This document shows positions 13,553-23,293 of a stretch of 64,000 bases of DNA, in pieces. Position 1 is the first letter of the stretch, and each line of letters starts with the position of its first letter. Position numbers and translations under genes: made by a program. This DNA comes from Mesostigma viride. Lineage: Eukaryota; Streptophyta; Mesostigmatophyceae; Mesostigmatales; Mesostigmataceae. The stretch is from assembly GCA_009746045.1 (NCBI GenBank), contig RPFO01000082.1, positions 325,093 to 389,092 on the forward strand, in the 5' to 3' direction. The notes beneath the pieces were generated by a model, which saw only the letters and a list, made by a program, of their open reading frames with translations, did not search any database and was not told the DNA's origin.

Positions 13553-15242
13553 CGTGGAGTAGAGGGAGGAATAGGACGGCGTTGATGCCCCACATGGGCG
13601 CAGGTGGCGCCTCCCATGGAGCCTTGGTGACTCGACCCATGCAAGCCCCCCGGGCCTGTGCTATGTAATACCTTACTCCCAGCTGCTGTTTACTTTTCTT
13701 TGTGAGACGTATCGCATCCCCCAGCTGTAAGAACGAATCCTCTAAGTCTCTCCTGGCTCCTGAATGTGCATGCCCGCCCGTCCGTTCATGTTGTGAGACT
13801 TCTCCGCACTGCTGTCTGGCTTGCCTGGTTTTGGAGGATTCCGATTTGGGACCTGGCCAGCGCTACTTGGCTTCCTCCACTCATTGCTCCTTGATTCCAG
13901 GTATCTATACCTTTTTGAAACGTGCGAGGTGGTGAACATCGGAGCATCCCCTCTTGCCACTCGCTACGTGCGATGGTTTTCTACCCACTGCAGCGCAACG
14001 GGGCTTGTATGCTACCCACATGAGATAGCACATGCGCACCTCGTTTTTGCTGCCAGCACGGTATAACCAGCAGGGCTCTGCCGATGTAACCATTTCAGCC
14101 AAAGAGCAAGAGAGTCAATGCGTGCAAGCGAGTTTTCCCTTGCCGCCGTGAAAGCCATTCTGACAATGTCCCATGTCCTGGTGCATCTGCTTGTCCTGCT
14201 GCTGCGCTCGTTGCCCCACCCCCTGTCTACGGCCACCTGATGTTGGCCATGCCCTCTCCTCTCCCTGTGTCATTTTCCCTGCCTCTGGCCCCTACTGTTC
14301 CCTTCCCGCCTCCTCCCCCTCCCCCCTGCAGATTAGCCCCGAGGCACAGTCCCTGATCGAGGGCCTGCTCAACCGCAGCCCTGAGCAGCGCCTGGGCACC
14401 CTGGGGGGTGCCTCGGAGGTCAAGCGGCACCCCTTCTTCCGCGGTGTCAAGTGGTCGCTGCTGCGTAACATGGTTGGTGGCGCGCCCACACGCTGCCGCA
14501 AACGCACACATGTTTGATACAAACTCACACTTGCTCAGAAGTGATGACACGTATTTACCCGTATTCTCTCCCACTCAGCCTGTATCTCATGCAGTCACAC
14601 ATGCTACCCTCGGTCACCATGTACTCACACATGCACACATTTTCAAATGTACACGCTCCTACCCACACGTAGTTGCACATCCCCACCCGTTCTCACACAT
14701 ACTGTCTCGTACTAACACATGCTTGCACTTAGTTTGCACATAGCCGCACATACGCTCACTGGCTCACACACACTCACACATACCCGCACTCACTGCCACG
14801 CTCTGAGTTGCTGCACCGCATGCACGCGCCTGAAGTGGGTCCGGCAAGCTGCGGGCCCGGCTCCTGCAACCCTGGAGCCGACCCATGCCTGCTGGGAACT
14901 CCATTGGTGCCTACGCCCGCTGCTGCAAGGGGCGTTATGACCGGGAGCCCACGTCGGTCACCAGCAGCTTGATCTAGGGCACGCAAGGCATGGGGATCGT
15001 GCTTTACTTTACTGTGCGTGCTCAAAGCGCAAGGGCATGCGGTACTAGTGAAATAATCAAAATCTTGTACTTTTTAGGGGGGGGATCCTACAAATGTTCG
15101 CATGTGTGTTTGAAGGCTTCTATTCACGCTGAACAAATCCATTGGGCCATCGCATGGTGTCGTTGTATGCATGCAGGAAGCGCCCATCCGGCCATCCAGC
15201 AGCAATCAGCCAGCCGCCGAGACGTGGGACAGTGGCTTCTAA
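2293..15242 (+). CDS. PHOT: Phototropin: LOV1-LOV2-Ser/Thr kinase blue-light receptor, 18 exons, 745 aa
   Basis: Exons: 2293-2483, 2654-2830, 3569-3666, 4668-4918, 5438-5508, 6017-6123, 7378-7427, 8180-8293, 9532-9621, 10220-10312, 10690-10848, 11480-11664, 11846-11895, 12292-12521, 12881-12932, 13348-13460, 14332-14472, 15177-15242. All introns are GT-AG, all phases agree, and the total is 2238 nt. LOV1 covers about residues 28-120, with FMN-adduct motif GRNCRFLQG (Cys64, codon split by intron 1). LOV2 covers about 224-325, with GRNCRFLQG (Cys262). The kinase starts near 426: GRGDVGSV loop, Lys455 in [12 protein letters not shown] (Asp551), and DFD (569-571) in place of DFG, the mark of plant AGC-VIII kinases, with an insert before GTAEYLAP. 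In the known family, blue light forms a flavin-cysteinyl adduct that releases kinase inhibition; the protein sits at the plasma membrane or in the flagellum. The start was chosen at ATG 2293 (context GCCATGG). The last exon, ending ETWDSGF-stop, is the least certain. Confidence 0.93.
6383..6920 (+). repeat. 52-bp minisatellite, about 10 units, in PHOT intron 6 (inside LOV2)
   Basis: Units begin at 6383, 6435, 6487 and every 52 bp to 6903, starting CCATGTTTGGTGCTATCACC with only a few substitutions per unit. Each unit contains TGCTCATTATTGGATGAGCA, a 7-bp stem with a 6-nt loop, so the intron carries about ten identical potential hairpins. The array lies between the exon ending NYKKDG and the exon starting TPFWNML. 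Confidence 0.95.
8294..8540 (+). repeat. Degenerate tandem repeats of the exon-8 end and splice donor in PHOT intron 8
   Basis: Exon 8 ends in GATGCCAAGATC followed by donor GTGCGTGGGG at 8294. The intron then repeats variants of this border: a 42-bp unit (GCAAGGTCGTGCGTGGGG and GCAAGATCGTACGTGGGG), and later GACACCAAGATCGTACGTG and GACGCCGAGGTCATATGTG. Each variant keeps a GT after an exon-like end. The repeats apparently arose from the exon/intron border itself. Confidence 0.8.
10528..10575 (+). repeat. (CA)n microsatellite, PHOT intron 10
   Basis: An uninterrupted AC dinucleotide run of about 24 repeats, preceded by shorter interrupted AC tracts. Confidence 0.95.
13473..13551 (+). repeat. 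(CA)n microsatellite, PHOT intron 16
   Basis: An AC dinucleotide run with two AGAC interruptions, starting a dozen bases after the intron 16 donor (GTTTGTGG). Confidence 0.95.
14560..14800 (+). repeat. Degenerate CTCACACAT-type repeat, PHOT intron 17
   Basis: The segment holds many near-copies of TCACACAT / GCACATA at irregular spacing. It is low-complexity intron sequence between the penultimate and the last exon. No coding exon with good splice sites was found in it. Confidence 0.6.
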
Positions 15243-15678
15243 GCATCAGCTGAAGGCGTGTCGAGCTCGTGGTAGGGCATGGCGATGTATGCTCGTTCTG
15301 CCAGCTGTCCTGTCATGGGAACAAGAGAAAGCCGCAAATAAAAGCGGAGCTGGGCCTCTATCTGAAACCTGGGTGTTCGCCCCAGCGAGGTGTTTCTCGA
15401 GATGGTTACGGAGATTGTTTGGTTCTCCAGATGGTTCCAGTGGGAGACACGCGGCTAAATGTGTTGTGCAGATATGTGTAGTGTGCTTTCGTGATGACCC
15501 AGGAAATAAGAGCCGACCTCCATCCTGGCTGGGTTGTATTTTACATGATGTGATTACGCGATGCCCGACGTGCAGCATCCGAAAGGGCGGTCCTTGGGTG
15601 TTTGGGTGCAAGCTTGCTAGTGGTGAGCTGGTTCGAGATAAGGAGGTGGCTTAGCCTCAAGGGGCACTAGACCGGGAG

Positions 15679-15683
15679 TGTAA
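15679..15683 (+). terminator. TGTAA polyadenylation signal of PHOT
   Basis: TGTAA lies 437 bases after the PHOT stop codon. UGUAA is the known poly(A) signal of chlorophyte algae. This is the best candidate in the 3' region, and transcription would then end within the next few tens of bases. Confidence 0.6.
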
Positions 15684-15689
15684 ACATAC

Positions 15690-16261
15690 ATTTGTATTTT
15701 CTTTTATTTGTGTGGGGGGGAGGGGGGCGTGTGTGTAGCCTGTGGGTTTTCCTGGACGCTTGTGGGCTGATTGGCTTGGCCATGAATAGCATGTTGTCGT
15801 TTCTGGCATGAGCACAGCCTACGGCGATATCTGTTCTTAACGTAAAGCACTGTAGTTTTTGGTATGAATGGTTTGAGTATGTGCTGTTTTGTGTATATCG
15901 GTTCTATGCTTGTTTGCTTTGGTTGTGTTGCCAGGCGTCTTTGTGGCAAGGTCTCTCACGTAGTGCCGTACATCTTGTTTGATGGTGTATGGCATTAGAA
16001 CCTACGATGGGAGTACCATCGAAGTAAGTTCTGGGGGATCCCTTATCCGTTTTTCAACTATACAAATAATTTAATTACTTGAAGATTTTGGAGCAGCTGA
16101 CTTTAATTAGAAACTCCTGACTTCAATGGAAATGTCAGTGAGACAACCAGCAGGCATGAAATCTGGAATCCTGATCGACCGTGACAATTGTACTGAGCGA
16201 GGCAACTATTCCTGGACGCATGATAGTTGTACTGTTAAGATAAGCGCGATCCCGTGGGGGA
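15690..16261. other. Intergenic sequence downstream of PHOT
   Basis: I see no coding sequence or well-formed repeat here. From about 16135 the sequence begins to resemble the repeat material that recurs to the right. Confidence 0.4.
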
Positions 16262-16744
16262 ACGCGTCCAATCACTTCGTCTTTCAAAGACGCACACGCT
16301 GATATAATTTTCCGAAGCTATTACGCAATATTTGACGAGCAAACGCTCATCTACGCAACGCAGCGTGGCGGCTGCGCTAAGCCCTGAAAATCCGTCTGCA
16401 GCTTCGCCCTCAGGTCCGGCAGGCAGCAGTGACACCAGTCGTGCACTGGTGGTCGCCCAGATCCCTCCCGGGCTTTCCTCGCCCTCTGCGTCGCCTGAGC
16501 CCAAGCGCAGTCGCCCAGGTGCATGCACCTGGCTGGTCTGAGCGCGATTTACGGACGTCAACTGGTTAATTATTTTCCACCTGTGACGTCCTCAGGCCTG
16601 GCTTTTTCGACCAGTGCCACCCATCAAGATACTGGAGCTCGTGTTTTACGGGTCACGCGCCTCGCTGCTGGCCCTGTGCCAGCAACTCCACGACAAAACC
16701 CATTTTTTTCACAACGGAGCTGATGGCCGGTATTCCCACCGCCA
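16262..16744 (+). pseudogene. Fragment of retroelement ORF1 (N-terminal part)
   Basis: This copy matches the first roughly 400 coding bases, plus a little 5' leader, of the ORF1 at 16964. It encodes the same TSKRSSTQRS start, but the ATG has become TTG (at 16332) and the frame breaks after SRPGACTW. It stops matching at ATTCCCACCGC, the same point where the 22.5-kb copy begins. Confidence 0.75.
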
Positions 16745-16786
16745 TACACCCCTTCTCAGGGATATATGAAGGAGACAACCAGCGCA

Positions 16787-18829
16787 CGAGCCACGAGGTA
16801 GCCATGGCTGATGGCGGAGCTCAGAACTTGCGCGTCTGAGCCACAAATTCCGTCAGATCACTTGCAACCGATGCATCTTTTCTAGGCGCATCTGCTACTA
16901 TAAACGGTTACAGCTGTAACGCAGTATTGTGACCTGCCTGCAGCTATTACGCGAACTGCTATTATGACGAGCAAACGCACAACAACGCAACGCAGCCTGG
17001 CGAATGCGTTAGGCAATGAAAATACGTCTGCAGCTCCGGCTGCAGCTTCGCCATCAGGGCCGGAAGGCAGTGGTGACACTAGTCGCGCACTGGTGGTCGC
17101 CCAGAACCCTCCCGGGCTCTCCTCGCCCTCTGCATCGCCTGACCCAAAGCGCAGTCGCCCAGGCGAACCTGGCTGGTCTGAGCGTGATTTTGACGTCGAC
17201 GGGCTCTTTTCCACCAGCTTTGACGTCAGCAGGCCTGCCTTTTTCGACATGCCACCCATCAAGATACTGGAGCTCGTGTTTTACGGGTCACACGCCTCAC
17301 TGCTGGCCCTCAGTGTGCCAGCAACTCACTTTCCACACCCATTTTTTCCGCAACGGAGTTGACGGCCGGCATTCCCACCGCGTCTCAGACTCGTCGACCA
17401 ACCTGGCCGGCTGGTCTCGCCCCCGCCTTCAGCTCGCAGCTCTCTTTACCCTCACTAAGCGCTCGGCCGAGGACCTTCTGCACCCCGCCCCCATTACCGA
17501 ATCCACCTTCGTCCACCACCTCCACGCCGCCCTCTCACAGCACGTGACGCCCATTGCTGCAGATGTGGCGGCAATTGGCGGCACGCTGGCTGCTGAGCTC
17601 CCCACCATCCCCACCGCCACCGCCGCCCTCCTCGCCTCCCCCCCCCCCCCCCCTCCGCCTCCACCGACTCCATCACCGCCCAGCTCCGCGACATCGACCA
17701 GCGTCTTAAGGACAACGCCATTGCTATCGAGGTTCTGCAGAACACCGCAGGCCTCACCGCCCAGGCGGTGAAGGACATTGCCGCCAAGCCAGCCCCGGCT
17801 GGCCTGGCCGGCGATGCTCCTCCGGCATCACCACCTGGGCGGACATGCTTAAGCAACACACCACCTCCACCACCTCCGCCGTCGCAGCCCAGCTCCAACG
17901 GCAGACGCTTGACCTCCGCGAGGAGGCCGAGCTCGCCAAGCGTAGCCTCAACGTCATTGTCAAGAACCTCAAGATGGAGGAAGGTGAGAATTCCGAAAAG
18001 CTTGCGCGCGCTTTTGAGAGAGAAATCCTTGATCGCATGGGCCTTACTGGTGAGATCGAGCTGCCAGTCGCCCACCGCCTTCCCCGCGCGCGGGGTAAGG
18101 CAGGGCCGCCCCCGCTCCTTCTCACCTTTAAGACCCCGGCGGACAAGATTTCTTTTCTCCGACGCCGCAAGCGGCTCGAGAAGACTCTCTTCACCATTGA
18201 TGACGACTTGACCCTGGCGCAGCAACAACGGCGACGGGAGCTATGGCCGACCTACCTCCAGCTCCGGCAGACCAAGGCGGGGCAGCCGGTGTACTGGACG
18301 GGGGCGGCCATCTACGTCGGCCACAAGCCCTGGCAGGCGACCCCCGCGGCCCCAGCGACTCCAGACGCCCCAGCTTAGGGGAATACAGCAGAAGTAGTGT
18401 AGCATAGATAGACCGTGGCCATGTACATGTACGCCTCCTAGAGGCACTATCCCAGCTAAGCCATGCGCTTTATTTAATCATGTACATGTGTGCCTATGAT
18501 GAGCCACACTCCAGATGATGCCTAGCTTTATTTAGTAATGTTGTGCCCATGCAGGGAGTAACTCTCTGCTGAGACGCCATGCCCTAGCTTTTGTATAGCT
18601 ATGCTGATCTTCCCCCCCATGACAGGCTCCCCCTTCGCTGGGCATAGCTTGAAGATCATGGGGAATCATGCAAGTGCCCTGGTGCACCTATAGAGCAAGG
18701 GTCCTTTACATCCCCACCCTTGCAGGAAGTAGCTTAGGATGTATGATAGGCCATATGCCCCCTCTAAGCCCGGCTATGTGCTACATATACTCCCAACGGA
18801 GTTATGTTACAATTCAATTCAATTCAATT
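16787..18829 (+). mobile_element. Full-length ORF1-only non-LTR retroelement with 11-bp target-site duplication
   Basis: The insertion is flanked by CAACCAGCGCA at 16776-16786 and 18830-18840. Joined, the flanks match the uninterrupted repeat at about 49160-49180. The element starts CGAGCCACGAGGTAGCC and has a 5' leader of about 180 bases. It carries a single ORF1-type reading frame, then a 3' region of about 450 bases, and ends in a short (ATTCA)n tail after the hairpin-like ACTCCCAACGGAGT. No endonuclease or reverse transcriptase is present, so it must depend on an enzyme in trans. It sits inside a copy of the repeat that also forms the interior of the CACTAGG elements. Confidence 0.85.
16964..18378 (+). 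pseudogene. Retroelement ORF1 protein (coiled coil plus L1-ORF1p-like C-terminal region), frameshifted
   Basis: The start is MTSKRTTTQRSLANALG, followed by a Ser/Pro/Ala-rich segment, then LAGWSRPRLQLAALF and a heptad-like helical region. After that come VAAQLQRQTLDLREEAELAK, then SLNVIVKNL, and a basic C-terminal part with SFLRRRKRLEKTLFTIDDDL and QQQRRRELWPTYLQLRQTKA. The order coiled coil, RRM-like strand and basic C-terminal domain is that of LINE-1 ORF1 nucleic-acid chaperones. The frame changes near 17340, near 17650 (poly-C run) and near 17840, so this copy is not translatable as one protein. The 58.7-kb copy shows the C-terminal half in one frame. Confidence 0.75.
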
Positions 18830-19610
18830 CAACCAGCGCAGGCCAGAAATCGGGAGAATCCGGACCATGGTAGCTCGAGCCTGCCGTTATCTTGTCCGCG
18901 TGTTCGAGTCGTTCAGGATTATGAAGATGAATGGTGATGGAAATGTGTATCCTTGTGCATTGAAATTATGGCTGGCTTACGTGTAGAGCGACTAGATGAC
19001 CTAGACGGTGGGGCCGGAAACAGCATGCTTGATCAGGGCGTGTGTTTCGAGCCTAACTGGCCGGGAGTGTCTAGTGGTGAGCACCATTGCTGCGATCGCT
19101 CTCCCACCATTTACGAGGAAATACCCGCAAATGGAAAACCAGCTGAAAAGGTCTAGCTAGTCAGTCATCACGTTAGCCATGGATGCCATGATTCCAAACG
19201 TCCAAGAACTGCGCACAGTGCAAAGGCAAAAAGCCGGAGGACAGCACTTTCAAATGTGCGGCGGGAACCAAAAGCCACGTATGCCAGAAAACATCGTGTT
19301 GCTGCAGCGACGCGACGATGTGGACAACGAATCCAGTGCCAAGCTCGGAACGGCCGCAAAGGAGATCTGGCATCACAGGGTTCAGATGTGCGGAGATACT
19401 ATGCGATCCAGCCGGTCCCGCGACCTGTTTGTAGAGCTTGTGCCAAGGGCCGGGCAGCACCAAACAGATGTGGGTGACGTTGCAAACAACACCGGACTTG
19501 ACGGAGCATAATGTCTCGGTCAGAGTCTTTGACCAACAAACGATGCAAGAGTTCAACAAGAGTCGTGATGAAATCGACATGATATGTGCTACATCTACTC
19601 CCAACGGGTA
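18830..19610 (+). repeat. Right flank of the interrupted dispersed repeat shared with the CACTAGG elements
   Basis: Bases 18841-19160 closely match 49165-49380 and, in reverse, 25060-25270. Shared landmarks are CCGGACCATGGTAGCTCGAG and GACCTAGACGGTGGGGCCGG. It has no supported coding sequence. Near 19585-19610 it contains a truncated copy of the retroelement 3' end (GTGCTACATCTACTCCCAACGG). Confidence 0.7.
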
Positions 19611-19630
19611 TGTGCTGGGCAGCCTGCTTC

Positions 19631-19782
19631 AGTTGTACAAGCGAATGCTTATACTTTTTATGCGCAAACCTTTTAGCTAAGGTTAACGCATATTCTTACA
19701 TCCTGCGCAGGATGTAAGAATATGCGTTAACCTTAGCTAAAAGGTTTGCGCATAAAAAGTATAAGCATTCGCTTGTACAACT
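19631..19782. repeat. 152-bp perfect palindrome, copy 1
   Basis: The sequence from AGTTGTACAAGCG to CGCTTGTACAACT is its own reverse complement over 76+76 bases, with no loop (centre CCTGC|GCAGG between 19706 and 19707). An identical copy lies at 20028-20179. It resembles a fold-back miniature element. No coding sequence is present. Confidence 0.97.
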
Positions 19783-20027
19783 TAAAACCTTTGCGCGTTG
19801 GGGCGGAATATTAAGCGGCTCCCTAACTAGGGTTTACTTCCGCATCGAATTACTAATTCGATATCGAATTACTGATTCGATATTAATCCCGGGAAGGTCC
19901 GATATCTACCTCGCTAGGCGATTAATTAGGCCCGACCGGTGCCCCGGCGGATCCTCCCAAATAATTCCTACTCGGCACTGTCCCGACGAGGTTTCGAACC
20001 CATGACTTCCGCGTCGCGCCGGTTCTA
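19783..20027. other. Spacer between the twin palindromes, with a tRNA T-arm-like motif
   Basis: This 245-bp unique spacer holds short internal palindromes (ATTCGATATCGAAT) and, near 19990, GAGGTTTCGAACCC, which on the minus strand reads as a B-box-like GGGTTCGAAACC. A full tRNA cloverleaf could not be built. Confidence 0.5.
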
Positions 20028-20179
20028 AGTTGTACAAGCGAATGCTTATACTTTTTATGCGCAAACCTTTTAGCTAAGGTTAACGCATATTCTTACATCC
20101 TGCGCAGGATGTAAGAATATGCGTTAACCTTAGCTAAAAGGTTTGCGCATAAAAAGTATAAGCATTCGCTTGTACAACT
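20028..20179. repeat. 152-bp perfect palindrome, copy 2
   Basis: Base-for-base the same palindrome as at 19631-19782, centred between 20103 and 20104. The two copies bracket a 245-bp spacer, so the whole could be one composite element. Confidence 0.97.
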
Positions 20180-20350
20180 GCTTCCCAGCTGCGAGGTTGA
20201 TGTGGATCAACCATCGCAGCGCCCTCGCCTGGCACGCTTTACGCCAGTACCGGGCCCTATGGCGCACGCCCCTGGGCAGGATCGAGAAACAGGACCTGTT
20301 GTTGTAGTTAGTGATGTTGTTAGATAAATTAATTAATTGAATTAATTAAT

Positions 20351-20562
20351 GAATTAATTAATTAATTAGACTCGTGCTCCCGTTGGGGAGTCACGGAGCA
20401 TTAGATAGATGTTAGATAGATGTTGTAGGTAGCTGGTGTAGATAGATTATAGACCGGTAGGACTGTTTGCACCCATCCATCCATCAGGATCCATCCATCC
20501 ATCAGGGTTAATGCTCCGCGACTCCCCAACGGGAGCACACGTCTCATTAATTAATTAATTAC
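20351..20562. repeat. Inverted repeat with TTAA-rich arms and an internal spacer
   Basis: The left arm (about 20351-20403) runs from an ATTAATTAATTA tract through GTGCTCCCGTTGGGGAGTC to GAGCATTA. The right arm (20509-20562) is its near reverse complement, and a 105-base spacer lies between them. The same arm sequence recurs singly at 54590-54645, beside the intron 1 acceptor of the element B transposase. Confidence 0.75.
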
Positions 20563-20582
20563 TCCCAACGGAGTTATTAAAT

Positions 20583-20707
20583 TAAATTGAATTAAATTAT
20601 AACATGCCCCTGTGGGGAGGTCATGTAGCACATATTCCATGATGGATGGGGTGGAGGAAGCCGCGTGATCGAACTATCCTAACTCTATCTAGAAAATCCT
20701 AACTACA
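20583..20707 (-). other. 3' end and tail of the LINE (minus strand)
   Basis: Read on the minus strand after the reverse transcriptase stop, this has AATATGTGCTACATGACC, then a CTCCCCACAGGGG hairpin, then ATGTTATAATTTAATTCAAT. The same order (ATGTGCTACAT, CTCCCAACGGAG, ATGTTACAATTCAATT) ends the ORF1-only retroelement. Confidence 0.7.
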
Positions 20708-22535
20708 CTACTCATCAAAACGCCGCCTCCGCTTGGGGGGAGGTGGCTTGCCCACAGGGTCGGGCGTGTGCGCCTTGACAATCTTCTTCCACCGCGTCTT
20801 GTCCTGCATGGCAGTCCAAAGACGGGAGAGAGAGTGGATGCGGTGCTCAAACTGGGCTGGGACCACTAGGTCGTCCATCAGCATCTGAACGTAGTTGGTG
20901 ACAGGTTTCCCTACCCTTTTGGGAATGTCCGCGGGGCCAGGCCAGGTCAGAATGTGCCGCCCTGGCTGTCCAAGCCGCTGGGGGCCGGCCAGACCAAGGG
21001 TGGTGTCGACCTGGCTGGTGCGGGCAAGGTGTCCTACAAATGCTATCCTACGCTGCCTAATCTCGTCCGAAACACGAGGCATGCCATGATACAAAGACTC
21101 TGATGACGGACGCTCGGAAAAACCTACGTTAAGGACCTGCCGGAGCATCCTCATAAACTGTGCCGTCGAGCCGTCGGAGCTGCCAGTTTGGGTGGGAGGG
21201 TCCACGCCTCGGCGCCATACGTGAGCACCGTGAGGACGTCGGAGGACCTTGAAGAGCATGCGCTTGCGGTGCCCGTCCAGGCCCTTCGAGCGCCGGTAAG
21301 GCGTGAGCGAACGGAGCTTGGCCCAGGCAAGGGCGATGCGGGTGTCCACATCGTCGGCGGTGTCAGGAAGCCAGCTCCCCAACAGCTTGAAACGGTCGCG
21401 GAACGGGACCTCCGTCCCGTCGAGCAGGCGCGGCAGCGGTGGTTTACTGGATGCCCCTATCACCATCGCCTCAGTTTTGACACTAATCTCCAGCCCCACC
21501 GCCCGCGCCTCCAGGCCCAGGCAGTCCAGCCAGGTCTGAATGTGCTCGGGGCTCTCGATGAGGGTGGTATCATCCGCATAAATCAGGTCGGCATGCAAGG
21601 CGGTAACCAGGCCTAACCCCGCCGTGCTCTTTCACGTTAAGGATGTCCAAGCCTGGCTCGAACCCCTTAAGAGCAGTAAAGCGCGCACGTGCCCGGCGCA
21701 TGACGTGATCCACAACAATAATGAACAGGTATGGGGACAGGACACAACCTTGCCACACCCCGTGGTGAAGGGGGAATGGTGGAGTGGTGCCCTCCGCAGT
21801 CCGCACTACTGCCTGTGAGCCCTCATACAGTCGGCGAATGGCAGCAATAAACGCAGGTGGTACCCGATCCAGAGCTAGGATGGCCCAAAGAGCATCCCAG
21901 AGAACCGTGTCAAAGGCCTTGATATAGTCAACAAAAATGAAGACCAGCGGCAAACTGTCAGGGGGAAGTCGACGCACCTCCTCCATCAACCGGCGCGCGA
22001 CAAACACAGCCATGACAGTGTTACGACCACGACGGAAACCCATCTGAGACTCACCCAGGTGTGGGTCCAGCGCGGCGCGGAGCCTGTGCAGCATCATGCG
22101 CATGAAGACCTTCAGCGCGGCGCTCTGGAGGCAGACACCCCGGTAGTTGCCGGGGTCAGCAGCAGAGCCCTTCTTGTACAGCATGACGCGGATGGCCGTC
22201 TGCCACTCAGCAGGCGGAGGCTCGTCAGAGAGCAGGACACGGTTGCAGAACGCCAGCAGAAGATCTCTAACCGCCAGATCAGGGGTCTTCAGCAGCTCAG
22301 CAGAAAGGTGGTCGGCACCGACCGCTGCGTCGTACCGCAGGCGAGCAAGGGCGCCGTCCAATTCCTTCAAAGTGAAGGGGGGGACGACGTCGTCAGTGGC
22401 AAGGCAGCCCTCCTGCAAGGCGGGGACTTGGTAGTCCCCGGCCGAGGAGGGGGGCGCTGGCGGCGGCGGGGGTCCGGACGGAGTTATGTTACAATTCAAT
22501 TCAATTTCATTCAATTCCCACCGCACATCTGACAT
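20708..22535 (-). pseudogene. Non-LTR retrotransposon reverse transcriptase, frameshifted and 5'-truncated
   Basis: The first frame (22535 to about 21600) carries reverse transcriptase motifs: NYRGVCLQSAALKVF, then FIFVDYIKAFDT (motif A Asp) and GVWQGCVLSPYLF (motif B). The second frame (to 20708) continues with ADLIYADDTTL (motif C, YADD), a thumb-like region with FKLLGSWLPD, and a basic C-terminus PPPPKRRRRFDE. A one-base change near 21610, in a GGGG run just before the YADD segment, separates the frames. No endonuclease domain precedes it, so the copy is 5'-truncated. Its 5' end abuts an inverted (ATTCA)n tail at about 22490-22520. Clade placement (RTE-like or L1-like) is not certain from reading alone. 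Confidence 0.85.
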
Positions 22536-23293
22536 CAGTGGTGGACCACTTGCCGGGCTGGTCTTGCCCCCGCCTTCAGCTCGCCGCTCTCTTTTCCACG
22601 CTTATAATTAAGCGCTCTGCCGAGAACCTTCTGCACCCCGCCCCGGCTGACCGAATCCACCTTAATTCCTCCTCCACCTCCAAGAAGCCCTGTAGCTCAC
22701 AGCACGTGACACCCCTCCATCGCTGTGCACAGATGTGGCCGGCTGTGGGCCGCACGCAGGCTGCTGAGCTCCCCGTCATCTCCACCGCCACGTGCCGCCA
22801 CCCTCCTCGCTTCCACCTTCCCCCCCCCACACACACCGGCGGCTCCACTGACTCCATCACCGCGCCCACCAGCTCCGGACGCGACATTGACAAGCGCCTC
22901 CAGGACAACGCCATCGCCTTCGGATGCCTGCAAAACACCGCCGGCAGGCATCACCGCCCAGGCGGTGAAGGACATTGCCGGGCCAAGCCAGCCCCCGCTG
23001 GCCTGGCTGCATGGCGATGCTCCCCCCACCCAGACCTGGGCGGACATGCTTAAGCAACACGACACCTCCACCGCCGGTACCTCGATCTGCCGTCGCAGCA
23101 CAGCTCCAGCGGCAGACGCTTGACCTCCGCGAGGAGGCCGAGCTCGCCAAGCGCAGCCTCAACGTCATCGTCAAGAACTTCGACATATGGAGGAAGGTGA
23201 GAATTCCGAGAATTAAAGCTTGCACGTGCGTTTGAGAGAGAAATCCTTGGTCGCATGGGCCTTACTGGCGAGATCGAGCTGGATCGCCCACCA
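22521..23293 (+). pseudogene. ORF1-type retroelement copy 2, left part (interrupted at 23293)
   Basis: It matches the 17.4-18.1 kb stretch of the full-length element, starting at ATTCCCACCGC and including LPGWSCPRLQLAALF and the heptad region LQRQTLDLREEAELAKRS. The frame is disrupted by many small indels. At 23293 it is cut by a CACTAGG element. The matching continuation is at 26989-27365. Confidence 0.8.

Noticed and set aside
14473-15176. Additional coding exon of PHOT between exons 17 and 18
   Set aside because: No segment with an acceptor, an in-frame open stretch and a donor matched a phototropin C-terminus; the 18-exon model already gives the expected length.
20708-22535. Endogenous retrovirus or LTR retrotransposon
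   Set aside because: No LTRs, protease or integrase were found, and the reverse transcriptase motifs and tail are of non-LTR type.
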